64,000 nucleotides of DNA from Oscillatoriaceae cyanobacterium Prado104 (GCA_025454405.1 JALOON010000015.1:27094-91093), one strand, 5' to 3'; positions 38,507 to 47,853 are shown, counted from the first letter of the stretch. The notes: a model not told the origin generated them from the sequence alone. Program-made: numbers and translations.

Positions 38507-38757
38507 ATAACCAAGGGGGATTTATCGAGGCGCAGCCGAGCACCCCCAATGGTTTAGCGGCGAGATGAATGCCGACCAAACAACAATTGAGCGATAGCGA
38601 ATCCTTAAAAAGGTAAAAGCTCAGGGAGAAACTGACCTCTGGCTCAAGAACAGAGATGGTCTTGTTCTAAGTCGGCTCAAAGAACTGAGAACCAAAAATT
38701 CTTGGGAATCCCCCGCTATATTGCGTTAGCAATTAGCGGCGGGAGGATGTCAATTTA
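38507..38757 (+). ncRNA. Solitary TnpB-type guide RNA (omega RNA) end, no tnpB
   Basis: About 250 bases begin with an AACCAAGGGGG...CACCCCCAATGGTT hairpin and end with the strong GAATCCCCCGC...GCGGCGGGAGGATGTCAA hairpin (38706-38753), the right-end signature of IS605-type elements. Several internal hairpins fold between. No tnpB gene lies upstream; acnB reads the other way. It may be a relic or a retained guide RNA. Confidence 0.4.
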
Positions 38758-38879
38758 AAGCTTATCAGACGAACAGGGTTGAAAACCCCGTCCTTACAGG
38801 ACGGCTTTAATTCCCAAGTATAGCGTCAGTTTTTTGTAGGAATGCGCGTCACTCAATCTGGCAGACTAAAATAGTGTAG

Positions 38880-39105
38880 TGAAACAATAACATAGCGTCA
38901 CTGACCCCACCCTAAAAGGGATGGGGCTTGTAAGAGGAGAACTCACCAATTTCTGAATACAAGACTAAAACAGTGTCTAGCCATTGATACTGAACCGTCT
39001 GGGAGTGGTATCCCAAGAAACGTTGAGAACGCTTCCCTAATTTTCAACCTCTTTGACGGTCAGTGGCGAAGGGAAATACATACCTAGCAATAGGACTTAT
39101 CGTCA
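38880..39105 (+). ncRNA. Omega RNA of IsrB element
   Basis: In IscB and IsrB elements the guide RNA scaffold lies immediately upstream of the gene. Here helices can be drawn: CCCCACCC with GGGATGGGG (38907-38929), GGGA-TCCC (39001-39014), GTTGAGAA (39022-39029) with TTTTCAAC (39041-39048), and a long-range pairing of ACTGAACCGTC (38989-38999) with GACGGTCAGT (39055-39064). The guide would lie at its 5' end, near 38850-38880. Confidence 0.6.
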
Positions 39106-40140
39106 ATGTTTGTTCCAGTAGTCAACAGTGAAAATAGGCCCCTGATGCCAACAACCCCGGCAAGAGCTAAACGCTGGATCAAATCGGGAAAAGCAACGCC
39201 ATTCTGGAAAAAAGGAGTGTTTTGTGTCCGAATCAACCTAGAACCATTAAGTCAAAATTATCAACCAATTGCTATAGGTATCGATCCCGGTAGTAAGCGT
39301 GAGGGATTTACCGTTAAATCCAAATCGCACACCTATTTAAACGTGCAAACCCACGCCGTCGATTGGGTGAAAGACCGCGTAGAGGTCAGACGGAATATGC
39401 GACGGGCAAGACGCTTTCGCAACACGCCATGCCGCCAAAACCGAACTAACCGACTGGTGAACAAACATCGACTGCCTCCATCAACTAAAGCGAGGTGGCA
39501 GTGGAAATTGAGAGTAGCTAAATGGTTGACTTTGATGTTCCCGATATCAACTTTCGTTGTGGAGGATATCAAAGCTCGAACCTGGAAAAACGAACGCAAA
39601 TGGAACGAATCGTTTAGTTCTTTAGAAGTAGGCAAACAATGGTTTTATTTGGAGCTGGAGAAAATTGCTCGTGTTGCAACTTTAACGGGTAATGAAACTT
39701 ACGAAATACGTCAAGGACTAGGCCTCTTCAAGTCACAGCAGAAGTTATCCAATAAATTTGAGGCTCACTGTGTTGATTCTTGGGTACTAGCTAACTGGTG
39801 CGTTGGGGGGCATCTTAAACCCGACAATACCGCATTGATAGAGATAATTCCTCTTGAGTTTCACCGCCGCCAGTTACACCGATTGCAACACTCTCCGGGT
39901 CACATCCGTTCGAGGTATGGCGGAACGTTGAGCGCGGGGTTCAAGCGCGGTTCAATCGTCAAACATCCCAAATATGGCTTTTGTTACGTGGGTGGATGGC
40001 AAGAGTCGCCAATCAAGAAAGACTCCAACCGAAAACTCATTAGTTTGCACAGTTTAGGTACTGGCAAACGATTGTGCCAAAATGCAAGACCTGCTGATTG
40101 TAAGTTTTTGTCTTACAACTCGTGGCGCATTGCAAATTAA
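39106..40140 (+). CDS. isrB: IsrB RNA-guided nickase (RRXRR-RuvC, no HNH)
   Basis: The 344-residue protein belongs to the IscB/IsrB family, ancestors of Cas9. It opens with the PLMP domain (NRPLMPTTPARAKRWIKSGKA), then RuvC-I (IAIGIDPGSKREG, Asp60), an Arg-rich bridge helix (RRNMRRARRFR), RuvC-II (FVVEDIKA, Glu153) and RuvC-III (EAHCVDSW, His221/Asp224). No HNH domain separates RuvC-II from RuvC-III, which makes it IsrB rather than IscB; such proteins nick DNA guided by an omega RNA. All RuvC residues are intact and the frame is whole. Confidence 0.88.
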   Translation: MFVPVVNSENRPLMPTTPARAKRWIKSGKATPFWKKGVFCVRINLEPLSQNYQPIAIGIDPGSKREGFTVKSKSHTYLNVQTHAVDWVKDRVEVRRNMRRARRFRNTPCRQNRTNRLVNKHRLPPSTKARWQWKLRVAKWLTLMFPISTFVVEDIKARTWKNERKWNESFSSLEVGKQWFYLELEKIARVATLTGNETYEIRQGLGLFKSQQKLSNKFEAHCVDSWVLANWCVGGHLKPDNTALIEIIPLEFHRRQLHRLQHSPGHIRSRYGGTLSAGFKRGSIVKHPKYGFCYVGGWQESPIKKDSNRKLISLHSLGTGKRLCQNARPADCKFLSYNSWRIAN

Positions 40141-40277
40141 TTGTCAAGCCGTCCTTGAAGGACGGGGTTTCAGACCCAGGAAATTCGATGAAAACTCCCA
40201 AAGAATCCCCGCGCATATGCCGGGAAGTTAGTCAAATTTGAGCAAGCAAACAATCACTTTATCGGAAGGGATCGCCC

Positions 40278-41057
40278 GTGTTAATTCCGCTAGATTTTGT
40301 AGATTTGGGTTGGGCTGTGGGGATGGTAGCGATCGCGATCGCCCTTTCGGCTTGGCAGGGGTTAGGATTGGAGGGATCGATCGCGCTCGCGGCTGGGCGG
40401 ACTGCAATCCAGTTAACTTTAGTGGGGTACTTACTGGCAGTAGTATTCGATCCGGGGGGAAAAAATCCGTGGCTGGTTTTAGCAGTTGTGGCGTTTATGT
40501 TGGCGACGGCGAGCGTGGCTACCAGCAATATAATTAGTAAAAAAATTAAGAATTTACTGCCCTTAGTTTCCGGTGCAATTTTGATAACTACAGCTTTAAC
40601 TTTGGGATACACAAACTTGTTAATTTTGCAACCCGATCCTTGGTACGCACCGCAATACGCGGTTCCTTTAGCAGCGATGGTATTGGGAAATGCGATGAAT
40701 GCGGGGGCGATCGCGGGTGAAAGATTGGTAAGTAAAGTTAATAGCAGCCAGTTAGAAATAGAGACTCATTTAAGTTTGGGAGCGACCCCGCAGCAAGCGA
40801 TCGCGCAATATCGCAAAGATGCAATTAAAGCTGGATTAATCCCCACATTAAATACGATGACAGTCGCCGGAATCGTAACATTACCGGGAACGATGACAGG
40901 TTTGTTGCTGAGTGGAGTCAGCCCTCTAGATGCTGCATCTTATCAAATTTTAATTGCATTTTTGTTGGCGCTGGCAACTTTAATAGCAACCTGGTTGATA
41001 ACAGAGGGATTGTGCCGGAAATTTTTTAATAAAGATGCACAATTGATAAACAGTTAA
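40278..41057 (+). CDS. FetB/YbbM family ABC permease
   Basis: This 259-residue membrane protein matches the UPF0014 (YbbM/FetB) family, a permease of iron-export-type ABC systems. It has about seven membrane segments and the family blocks GRTAIQLTLVGYLLAVVF, VPLAAMVLGNAMNAGAI, and TLNTMTVAGIVTLPGTMTGLLLSGVSPLDAASYQI. A GTG at 40278 is the likely start. The ATPase partner (FetA) is not next to it. Substrate is inferred from the family only. Confidence 0.88.
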   Translation: MLIPLDFVDLGWAVGMVAIAIALSAWQGLGLEGSIALAAGRTAIQLTLVGYLLAVVFDPGGKNPWLVLAVVAFMLATASVATSNIISKKIKNLLPLVSGAILITTALTLGYTNLLILQPDPWYAPQYAVPLAAMVLGNAMNAGAIAGERLVSKVNSSQLEIETHLSLGATPQQAIAQYRKDAIKAGLIPTLNTMTVAGIVTLPGTMTGLLLSGVSPLDAASYQILIAFLLALATLIATWLITEGLCRKFFNKDAQLINS

Positions 41058-41433
41058 CAGTTGAATAATTACAAATAATATTAAGTTCGATCGAGCGCTC
41101 ATCAGAGCCTAACTCATTTTAACCCAATCCTTAATTTCTCAAAGATCGGCAGCAGCGTGAAAAGCCGTCGCGCCATCTCTCCCCCCTACATACAACATAA
41201 AGCCCCACAGTCAATAAATTGTCGTCTCCAAGTGAGGTCAATCTCGGAAAATATCTTCTGTGCAGCTATCGATCGCTCGATCGCCCCCCGTCGTGCAATA
41301 ATAAAATGACTTGCATAAAACTCTATCAGTAGGGTAATTACCGCCTGCATTACCCCTACATATAGCGTATCAACTGTCAATACTTGCAAGTGTCAAATAA
41401 AAACCGGCTGTTGCACTACACAATTTTCTCCTA
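41058..41433. other. Intergenic region with GTAGGGTAAT/ATTACCCCTAC inverted repeat
   Basis: No gene seen. An inverted repeat GTAGGGTAAT...ATTACCCCTAC lies at 41331-41361 and a TATCGATCGCTCGATCG cluster at 41267-41283. Confidence 0.5.
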
Positions 41434-42459
41434 ATGGCTGAAGTCCCCCAAACACCTGCAGAACTTGCCGAAGCCCTCAGCGGCTTTACCGACATCAACT
41501 TTCAATTGCCAGATCCCGAAGACGAACACATACCCGACTTCGATTTTGACAAACAAGTTGACACAGCATGGAAAGTGTGCGATCGATTCGACTTGCAAAC
41601 CGACATCTGGCGGGGGCGCATTCTCCGAACAGTTAGAGACAGAGAAAAAAAAGGCGGCGACGGTCGCGGCACCGGCTTTTTAAACTGGCTGAAAGAACGA
41701 GAAATTGGCAAAAGTCAAGCCTATTCTTTAATCGAACTAGCTAACAGCGCCGATACCTTAATTCAGCAAGGAGATTTAGATCCAGACTCGATTAGAAACT
41801 TCAGCAAAAGAGCCTTTGTAGAAACAGCAAAATCATCCCCCGAAGTGCAGCAAATGGTAACAGACGCAGCAGCAAAGGGCGATCGAATTACCAGGCGAGA
41901 AGTCAAACAGCTATCCGATGAATGGATGGCAATGAACTCAGATTTACTGCCCGAAGAAATCAAAGAAAAAGCTACAACAGGTTCCCTGCCGCCCCGCTAC
42001 CTCGCTCCTTTAGTCAAAGAAATGGAGAAACTATCTCCATCTCACCAAACCGAAATTCAAAAAGAAATAGCAGAGAATCCCGACGTAGAAACAGTCAGAC
42101 AGCTAACTTCCGACGCCAAAAACCTCTCGAAATATCTCGACGCTGCCGCCCAAGTTCAAGCCCTAAATCAATCGCATTTAGACATGGAAATGGCCTTAGA
42201 AGAAGCTTTGCGAGTGGGCTGTTTGGGAACTACAGCGGATGTTGTAAAACAAGCTGCCCAGCTAGAACAAACTGTCATCAAACTCTACACTATTTGGAAA
42301 CGTTTGAGCAGTTTAGCCGATCGATTGTATGTAGATACAGGGGCGAGTACCCCCCATTTGCGGTTGCTTTTAGGATGTTTGGACACGCTTTCAGGAGAAA
42401 CAATCGAAGTAGATTTTGGAGATGGAGAACGAGACATTCGCTTGCAAATTTTAAGCTAG
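41434..42459 (+). CDS. Conserved hypothetical protein with possible helix-turn-helix
   Basis: The 341-residue soluble acidic protein is mainly helical. The segment RGTGFLNWLKEREIGKSQAYSLIELANSADTLIQ resembles DUF3102- or KorB-like DNA-binding helices found in replication and partition proteins. The C-terminal part (ALEEALRVGCLGTTADVVKQAAQLEQTVIKLYTIWKRLSSLADRL) looks coiled-coil-like. A regulator or nucleoid protein is possible; I do not recognise the family firmly. Start ATG 41434. Confidence 0.65.
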   Translation: MAEVPQTPAELAEALSGFTDINFQLPDPEDEHIPDFDFDKQVDTAWKVCDRFDLQTDIWRGRILRTVRDREKKGGDGRGTGFLNWLKEREIGKSQAYSLIELANSADTLIQQGDLDPDSIRNFSKRAFVETAKSSPEVQQMVTDAAAKGDRITRREVKQLSDEWMAMNSDLLPEEIKEKATTGSLPPRYLAPLVKEMEKLSPSHQTEIQKEIAENPDVETVRQLTSDAKNLSKYLDAAAQVQALNQSHLDMEMALEEALRVGCLGTTADVVKQAAQLEQTVIKLYTIWKRLSSLADRLYVDTGASTPHLRLLLGCLDTLSGETIEVDFGDGERDIRLQILS

Positions 42460-42469
42460 ACGAGATATT

Positions 42470-42510
42470 CGTTAGTAGTAAGGACTTCAGTCCTTACTAC
42501 TAACTTCATG
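42470..42510. repeat. AGTAAGGACTTCAGTCCTTACT hairpin
   Basis: AGTAGTAAGGACTTCAGTCC and its complement form one perfect hairpin just past the stop of the 341-residue gene. Confidence 0.75.
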
Positions 42511-42705
42511 GTTTTCGTTCGCCACTCAAGCCTAACGGTTAAAGCGCCCAGCGCGCACCATAAAGAAGTGTATCTGCGTCGCTCAGCGTTCATCTGCGCT
42601 TCCAAGTTCGGATTTTTTTCCAAATATAGCGAGGGGTTATCACTGTTCGCAAAAATCTCCCTAAATCTGCTTAAATCTGACTATAAGTTAAGCTAGTACG
42701 GGTTA

Positions 42706-43139
42706 ATGAAGAAGTTAACTACCCTTGCAGCCCAACTTAAAGGTGTCAGCATCACCACTCACGCGACAGGTGGTCCGCAAAAGGTAATATGCTGGCAAAT
42801 CGCAAGCTGGCGAAAAGCATTCAAGACATGGGATTCTACGAGTTTCGCCGCCAGCTAACCTACAAGTGTAAATTGTATGGCTCTACATTAGTAGTAGTTG
42901 ACCGATGGTTCCCAAGTTCTAAAACATGCTCCTTGTGTGGAGTAAAAAAAGAAACACTCGGACTCTGTGAGCGAGTGTTTGAGTGCTCTCATTGCGGTTT
43001 CGTCATCGACCGCGATTTGAACGCTGCAATTAATTTGTCAAGAGTCGCCAGTTAGGCGATGTTAGCCTGCGGACTGGTGAGTGCCGACACTACCAGGTTG
43101 AAACAGGAAATAAACGAAACTCAACCCTCGATTGAATAG
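42706..43139 (+). pseudogene. TnpB C-terminal remnant (IS200/IS605), with in-frame stop
   Basis: Residues from MLANRKLAKSIQDMG (ATG at 42789) match the C-terminal third of IS605-type TnpB: FYEFRRQLTYKCKLYGS, DRWFPSSKTCSLCG...CSHCGFVIDRDLNAAINLSRVAS, holding the zinc ribbon and the RuvC-III Asp. The N-terminal two thirds are absent, and a TAG at 43053 cuts the tail; beyond it the same frame continues ACGLVSADTTRLKQE to 43139, a typical TnpB end. The element is dead. Confidence 0.8.
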
Positions 43140-43203
43140 CTTTGATAAGTATCGATCGGGTTTGAGTAGGATTTATATAACGGTTAGCGATCGCCACTCA
43201 AAT

Positions 43204-44022
43204 TTAATTCTTAATCCCCGTCGCCGCAATCCCCCGAATAAACTGCCGCTGACCCGCCAAAAATAGCAACACTACCGGCACAGTGCCAATTACCACCGCG
43301 GCCATCAACAACTGCCAACTGCTAGTAAACTGTTCTTGAAACTCAGCCAAAACTAACTGCACGGTTCGCAACTCCGGCCTCGTGGTAAACACCAGCGGCT
43401 TAAACAAATCGTTCCACTCTCCGATAAAAGTAAACAAAAACAGCGTCACCAAAGCCGGCCTCGCCAAAGGTAACATCACCCGCCACAACACCTGCCAGCG
43501 GTTAGCCCCATCCAAAACCGCAGCCTCCTCCAACTCCACCGGAATTGTCAAAAAATATTGCCGGAGCAGAAAAATCCCAAAACCGTTAGCCGCCGTCGGC
43601 AAAATCAGAGCTCCGTAAGTATTCAGCAAATGACCCCACTTCAACACCAAGAAAATCGGAATCACCAAAAGCTGAAACGGAATTACCAGCGTTGCCAATA
43701 CCGCTAACACCACAGCCTGCCGCCCCCAAAACTTCAGCCGGGCTAAAGCATAACCCGCCAAAGCAGAAGTAACCACCTGAAAACCCGTTACCGCCAGGGC
43801 TACTAAAGTAGAATTGGCAAATGCCAGCAGAAAATTTCCCCGCCGCCAAGCTTCCTCATAGTTCGCCAAAGTCAGGCCCGCTGCCTTGACACCGACACCA
43901 GATGGCGATACGGAAACTAAAAATACCGCAGCCAGCGGCAGCAGTACCAGCCCGGCACCTGCCAGCAACAAAATAAAATTCACTAGGTCTAGCATTTTAG
44001 ACCTGTCAAACGATTTACCCAC
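43204..44022 (-). CDS. ABC transporter permease, sugar type (MalG-like)
   Basis: The 272-residue inner-membrane permease has six predicted spans and the coupling-helix EAA motif EEAAVLDGANRWQVLWRVMLPLARPAL. It belongs to the CUT1 carbohydrate-uptake permease family (MalG/UgpE/GgtD kin). The matching MalF-type permease, binding protein and ATPase are not in the window. The start at 44022 is the first ATG of the frame. Confidence 0.88.
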   Translation of the reverse strand: MGKSFDRSKMLDLVNFILLLAGAGLVLLPLAAVFLVSVSPSGVGVKAAGLTLANYEEAWRRGNFLLAFANSTLVALAVTGFQVVTSALAGYALARLKFWGRQAVVLAVLATLVIPFQLLVIPIFLVLKWGHLLNTYGALILPTAANGFGIFLLRQYFLTIPVELEEAAVLDGANRWQVLWRVMLPLARPALVTLFLFTFIGEWNDLFKPLVFTTRPELRTVQLVLAEFQEQFTSSWQLLMAAVVIGTVPVVLLFLAGQRQFIRGIAATGIKN

Positions 44023-44507
44023 ATCAACCTCCGGGTTAACTCCAGCTAGTTGCGAAGCTTGCGGCCACCAGCCGTCACAAACTTCTCAATTCATTTAAAA
44101 TGGTAAGCCTGTGGGGGTCTCATGCCCGATCGCCCCTAAAAGCCACTAAAACTGATAAATTTATTGTGGAAAATAGTTAAAGTGTACAGTGGCTTCATTG
44201 AAGTTAAAATAACTTTACAAGGAACGAAGCTGAAAGCCCCGCGATTTCAGTCGGGGGATCGAAGCCAGCAGTAGACTTGAGTCTACCAGTTAGAAGCGAT
44301 CGCAACCTCATCTTTGACGATCGAGCGAGTGAGTAGCGGTCATCTGGCACGACCTTTAAGGAGAAAAATTGTTGCAGGTTCACCCTCAAACAAAATTTTG
44401 TCCTTAAAAATCCCCGCGTACCGACAACCGGAGAATGCCAACACTGTCTTAACATCCGAAACTCTACTTGCCCCACAGCTCATTTGCAATCAGGAGACAA
44501 AATATTT
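44023..44507. other. Leader region of ado with GCCCCGCGATTTCAGTCGGGGG hairpin
   Basis: The 485-base region between the permease and ado has a GAAAGCCCCGCGATTTCAGTCGGGGGATCG hairpin (44230-44260), similar to TnpB-type ends. No gene was found; frames here lack ribosome binding sites. Confidence 0.5.
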
Positions 44508-45200
44508 ATGCCCCAGCTTGAGGCCATCCCAGCAATTGACTTTCAAACCGCAACTTACAAAGACGCTTACAGCCGTATCAACGCCATTGTGATTGAAGGC
44601 GAACAAGAAGCTCACGATAATTACCTGCAATTGGCCGAACTGCTGGCTGACAACAAAGAAGAGTTAGTTGGCTTGTCTAAAATGGAAAACCGCCACATGA
44701 AAGGCTTTCAAGCTTGCGGGCGGAATCTCAAAGTAACGCCGGACATGGAATTTGCCAAAGAATTCTTTGCCGAACTGCACAGTAACTTCCAGCAAGCCCG
44801 CGTCGAAGGTAAAGTTGTAACTTGCTTGTTGATTCAATCCCTAATTATCGAATGTTTTGCGATCGCAGCCTACAACATTTACATTCCTGTCGCCGATGAC
44901 TTTGCCCGAAAAATCACTGAAGGCGTCGTCAAAGACGAGTACAGCCACCTCAACTTTGGAGAAGTCTGGTTACAAGCTAACTTTGAGGAGTCCAAAGCCG
45001 AACTCGAAGCAGCTAACCGCCAGAACCTACCCATCATTTGGAAGATGCTCAACAAAGTCGCTGACGACGCCCGCGTCTTGGGTATGGAAAAAGACGCTTT
45101 AGTTGAGGACTTTATGATTGCTTACGGCGAAGCCCTGAGCAACATAGGCTTTAACAACCGCGACATCATGCGAATGTCAGCCCACGGCCTGGCAGCCTAA
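44508..45200 (+). CDS. ado: Aldehyde deformylating oxygenase (alkane synthesis)
   Basis: ADO turns fatty aldehydes into alkanes plus formate. The 230-residue ferritin-like di-iron protein carries all six ligands: Glu32 ([10 protein letters not shown]), Glu60 and His63 (MENRHMKGF), Glu115 ([10 protein letters not shown]), Glu144 and His147 ([12 protein letters not shown]), numbering from the ATG at 44508. AGGAGA lies upstream of that ATG. The partner acyl-ACP reductase gene is next on the same strand, the classic cyanobacterial order. Confidence 0.96.
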   Translation: MPQLEAIPAIDFQTATYKDAYSRINAIVIEGEQEAHDNYLQLAELLADNKEELVGLSKMENRHMKGFQACGRNLKVTPDMEFAKEFFAELHSNFQQARVEGKVVTCLLIQSLIIECFAIAAYNIYIPVADDFARKITEGVVKDEYSHLNFGEVWLQANFEESKAELEAANRQNLPIIWKMLNKVADDARVLGMEKDALVEDFMIAYGEALSNIGFNNRDIMRMSAHGLAA

Positions 45201-45502
45201 TAAATTTCTCCAAAAAATTATGTTGAGGGCTGGCATGATGCCTCTCTCACCAGAGTTTTGGGAAATTGCCAATCGGTTTGGAAGCAAGAAAAAGCAGCAA
45301 AATTAAAAATATAAAATTAATCTTTGAAAGCCTGCTTTTTAGGCAATTTTATATTTTTAATTTTCCTTATTTCTTCTTCCTTCTGACAACAAACGGACTA
45401 CTCTCAATACACACTCAAAAATTCATCCGTGTATCCGTGTAATAATCCGTGTAGTGTCTTCCTTCTTCCTTCTTCCTTCTTTCTTCATCTGACGACAACT
45501 TA
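45201..45502. repeat. Gap with CTTCCTTCT repeats
   Basis: Pyrimidine-rich CTTCCTTCT units (45371-45385 and 45462-45486) and two GTGTAATCC/ATCCGTGTA words lie between ado and aar. A weak hairpin plus T-run (45328-45350) could end the ado transcript. Confidence 0.55.
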
Positions 45503-46525
45503 ATGTTTGGTTTAATCGGTCACTTAACCAGCTTAGAACACGCCCAATCAGTAGCCAACGAGCTTGGCTATCCAGAATACGGCGATCAAGGTCTCGATTT
45601 TTGGTGCAGCGCACCGCCCCAAATAGTTGATAATATCACTGTCACTAGCATCACCGGACAAAAAATAGAAGGTCGCTATGTGGAGTCATGTTTTCTGCCA
45701 GAAATGCTAGCGACTCGCAGAATTAAAGCAGCCACTCGCAAAGTGCTAAATGCGATGGCACACGCTCAAAAACACGGGATTAATATCACTGCTTTAGGCG
45801 GCTTTTCTTCAATCATTTTTGAAAACTTCAACTTGCAGCAAATCAAGCAAATTCGCAACCTCAAGTTGGAATTTGAACGGTTTACCACTGGCAACACTCA
45901 TACGGCTTATATCATCTGCCGCCAGGTAGAAGAAGCAGCGCCCAAATTGGGTATCGAACTGTCAAAAGCTACGGTGGCTGTGTGCGGTGCTACTGGCGAT
46001 ATTGGCAGTGCTGTCTGTCGCTGGCTCAGCGTTAAAACAAATGTAGCAGAATTGTTGCTGATTGCGCGCGATCGAGAACGCTTGCAATCTTTGCAGTCGG
46101 AGTTGGGGCGAGGCAAAATTATGGAGCTGGAAGAAGCTTTGCCTCAAGCTGATATTGTAGTCTGGGTAGCGAGTATGCCCAAGGGTGTAGAAATAGACCC
46201 CCAGAAATTGAAGCAACCTTGTTTGCTGATTGACGGCGGCTACCCGAAAAACCTGGCAACTCAAGTTCAGCACCCGGAAATTTACGTGCTCAAAGGTGGC
46301 ATTGTGGAGCATTCCCTAGATATTGACTGGAAAATCATGAACATTGTCAATATGGACGTTCCGGGCCGGCAGTTGTTTGCTTGTTTTGCCGAATCTATGC
46401 TGCTGGAATTTGAAAAGTTGTACACCAATTTTTCTTGGGGCAGAAATCAAATTACTGTGGCAAAGATGGAGCAAATCGGTCAGATTTCTGTTAAACACGG
46501 GTTCCGACCTTTGATGTCATTTTGA
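45503..46525 (+). CDS. aar: Long-chain acyl-ACP reductase (alkane synthesis)
   Basis: AAR reduces fatty acyl-ACP to the aldehyde used by ADO. The 340-residue protein matches the family from [40 protein letters not shown] on. The NADPH Rossmann motif is [14 protein letters not shown] (residues 158-171), and the catalytic Cys294 is in [12 protein letters not shown]. The 303-base gap from ado contains repeats, so separate promoters are possible. Confidence 0.96.
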   Translation: MFGLIGHLTSLEHAQSVANELGYPEYGDQGLDFWCSAPPQIVDNITVTSITGQKIEGRYVESCFLPEMLATRRIKAATRKVLNAMAHAQKHGINITALGGFSSIIFENFNLQQIKQIRNLKLEFERFTTGNTHTAYIICRQVEEAAPKLGIELSKATVAVCGATGDIGSAVCRWLSVKTNVAELLLIARDRERLQSLQSELGRGKIMELEEALPQADIVVWVASMPKGVEIDPQKLKQPCLLIDGGYPKNLATQVQHPEIYVLKGGIVEHSLDIDWKIMNIVNMDVPGRQLFACFAESMLLEFEKLYTNFSWGRNQITVAKMEQIGQISVKHGFRPLMSF

Positions 46526-46557
46526 GGCGCTGACGTACTCCCTCGCATACTCTATTT

Positions 46558-46583
46558 GTAAGGTGCGCACTGCGCACCTTACT
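46558..46583. repeat. AAGGTGCGCACTGCGCACCTT palindrome
   Basis: A near-perfect palindrome just past aar. Relatives are at 10980, 17807 and 54032 (AAGGTGCGCAATGCGCACC), so it is a dispersed hairpin. Confidence 0.75.
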
Positions 46584-46789
46584 CTCTGTTGATTGTCAGA
46601 TTTTTTATTTCGATCGTGCGAATATACTAATCTCTATTGATTTTTGGGATAATTCTCTGGTACGCTTGTACCAAAAATTAGACAATTTGTCCCCCGCTTA
46701 CCAGTTGCGTAAGTCCGGAAAATGTAAATTTTTACTAAAAATTAGCCTGACATATTTAAAATCGGATTATCTTATAAATATCGGATTAT

Positions 46790-46969
46790 CTTAAAATAAG
46801 CGTAAAATGCTACGGTAGTTTTGGTGGCAGTACGTTTGACCCCTGGTCGGAATTTTTTGTTTCTCAGCCCGTACCGGAACCAAGTGCGATCGCGGGATTG
46901 GCTTTAGGTTTAGCAAGTCTTGTAGGAATCAATCAACATAAGAAGCTAAAGATCGGAATTTCGCGGTAG
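46790..46969 (+). pseudogene. PEP-CTERM sorting-signal remnant
   Basis: An open frame ending at TAG 46969 reads FDPWSEFFVSQPVPEPSAIAG, LALGLASLVG and NQHKKLKIGISR. VPEPS, a hydrophobic span and a basic tail make the canonical PEP-CTERM exosortase signal. No start codon precedes it and the upstream sequence has stop codons and a direct repeat, so only the 3' end of the gene survives. Confidence 0.7.
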
Positions 46970-46991
46970 GCAAGATCGACGATCCGATAAA

Positions 46992-47025
46992 AGAATCCCC
47001 GTGCATTTATGGCGGGGAGTGTCAA
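46992..47025 (+). mobile_element. TnpB-type hairpin, left side of flanking pair
   Basis: AGAATCCCCGTGCATTTATGGCGGGGAGTGTCAA has the IS605-type end pattern. Its mirror copy is at 47815-47853, so the 47071-47796 gene sits between inverted hairpins. Confidence 0.5.
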
Positions 47026-47070
47026 AAATAGAAGTTGTTGTTAGTTGCAAATATTTGTGAGGTAAAAACG

Positions 47071-47796
47071 ATGAAACCTAAAAAAATCCCCCTACCAAGC
47101 AAAGCAAAATTTGTGTCTGCATTTATAGGAATCTCACTGTTAAGCCTGCCAATACAGTCTGATATAACCAATGCACAATCCTCACCGCCAGCCATGCAAA
47201 CCGGATTGCAATTTCAAGAATCCAAGGAATTTAATGTCGGCGCAGTCACTACTTTATCAGTCACTGAAACCGATCTAGTAGACTCAGGCAAGTGTGTCGG
47301 TCAGTTCTACTTACCTAGTTTGCAGACTCGCACCCGTACCTACGAAGAGCAAGTCGCCGGCAAAGCTGCCTTTATTTCCCACAGTACGCTACCCGCTCCA
47401 GGGTTGCGAGTTACGATTAGAAATGTCACTTCCGGACTCGATCGAGATCCTTATCCTTATACGGATCGCGAATACGACAAACCTCCAATGTCGGAAGGAT
47501 TTAAAGTTGATTTTGACATCCAACACAGGGGTAGTTTTTTAGCTGTTCGACCGGGGAATAACGACTTCTCCTATGAAATCAAACGCGACGATACCATCAT
47601 CGAAATAGGAACTTTTACTGCCAGAATCAATCGCCAAAATCAAAGCATAACGCGCAATGAAAATTTCAGTGGGAACATTAGCTCAACAGCTAACGCTCTA
47701 TGCCAACAGCAGCTAAATAACTTCCCAATGCAACCTCCTTACAGGCTGAATGAACTTCAAATTCCTAGAGATATCTTGAGGAAGCTCGGACACTAA
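47071..47796 (+). CDS. Secreted hypothetical protein, 241 residues
   Basis: GTGAGGTAAAAACG precedes the ATG at 47071. A signal peptide (residues about 12-36; SLPIQSDITNAQS) is followed by a beta-rich secreted domain with the YTDREYDKPPMSEGFKVDFDIQHRG segment and cysteines in SGKCVGQF and ANALCQQQL that may pair. I do not recognise the family. The gene is bracketed by inverted TnpB-type hairpins at 46992-47025 and 47815-47853. Confidence 0.7.
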   Translation: MKPKKIPLPSKAKFVSAFIGISLLSLPIQSDITNAQSSPPAMQTGLQFQESKEFNVGAVTTLSVTETDLVDSGKCVGQFYLPSLQTRTRTYEEQVAGKAAFISHSTLPAPGLRVTIRNVTSGLDRDPYPYTDREYDKPPMSEGFKVDFDIQHRGSFLAVRPGNNDFSYEIKRDDTIIEIGTFTARINRQNQSITRNENFSGNISSTANALCQQQLNNFPMQPPYRLNELQIPRDILRKLGH

Positions 47797-47814
47797 TTAA
47801 ACGAGTTAAAAATG

Positions 47815-47853
47815 TTGACATTCTCCCCGCCGTGGAACGACGGGGATTCTTAA
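47815..47853 (-). mobile_element. TnpB-type hairpin, right side of flanking pair
   Basis: TTGACATTCTCCCCGCCGTGGAACGACGGGGATTCTTAA is the reverse orientation of the 46992 hairpin: minus strand AGAATCCCCGTCG...GGCGGGGAGAATGTCAA. No tnpB gene is nearby. Confidence 0.5.

Larger units (their letters stand above)
38768..40185 (+). mobile_element. IsrB-type IS200/IS605-like element
   Basis: The element is bounded by hairpin ends in inverted orientation: GAAAACCCCGTCCTTACAGGACGGCTTTAA on the left (38778-38808) and GTCAAGCCGTCCTTGAAGGACGGGGTTTCAGA on the right (40142-40174). It contains a structured RNA region and an isrB gene. No tnpA transposase is present, so movement would need one supplied in trans. 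Exact cleavage ends cannot be set from this sequence alone. Confidence 0.7.
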
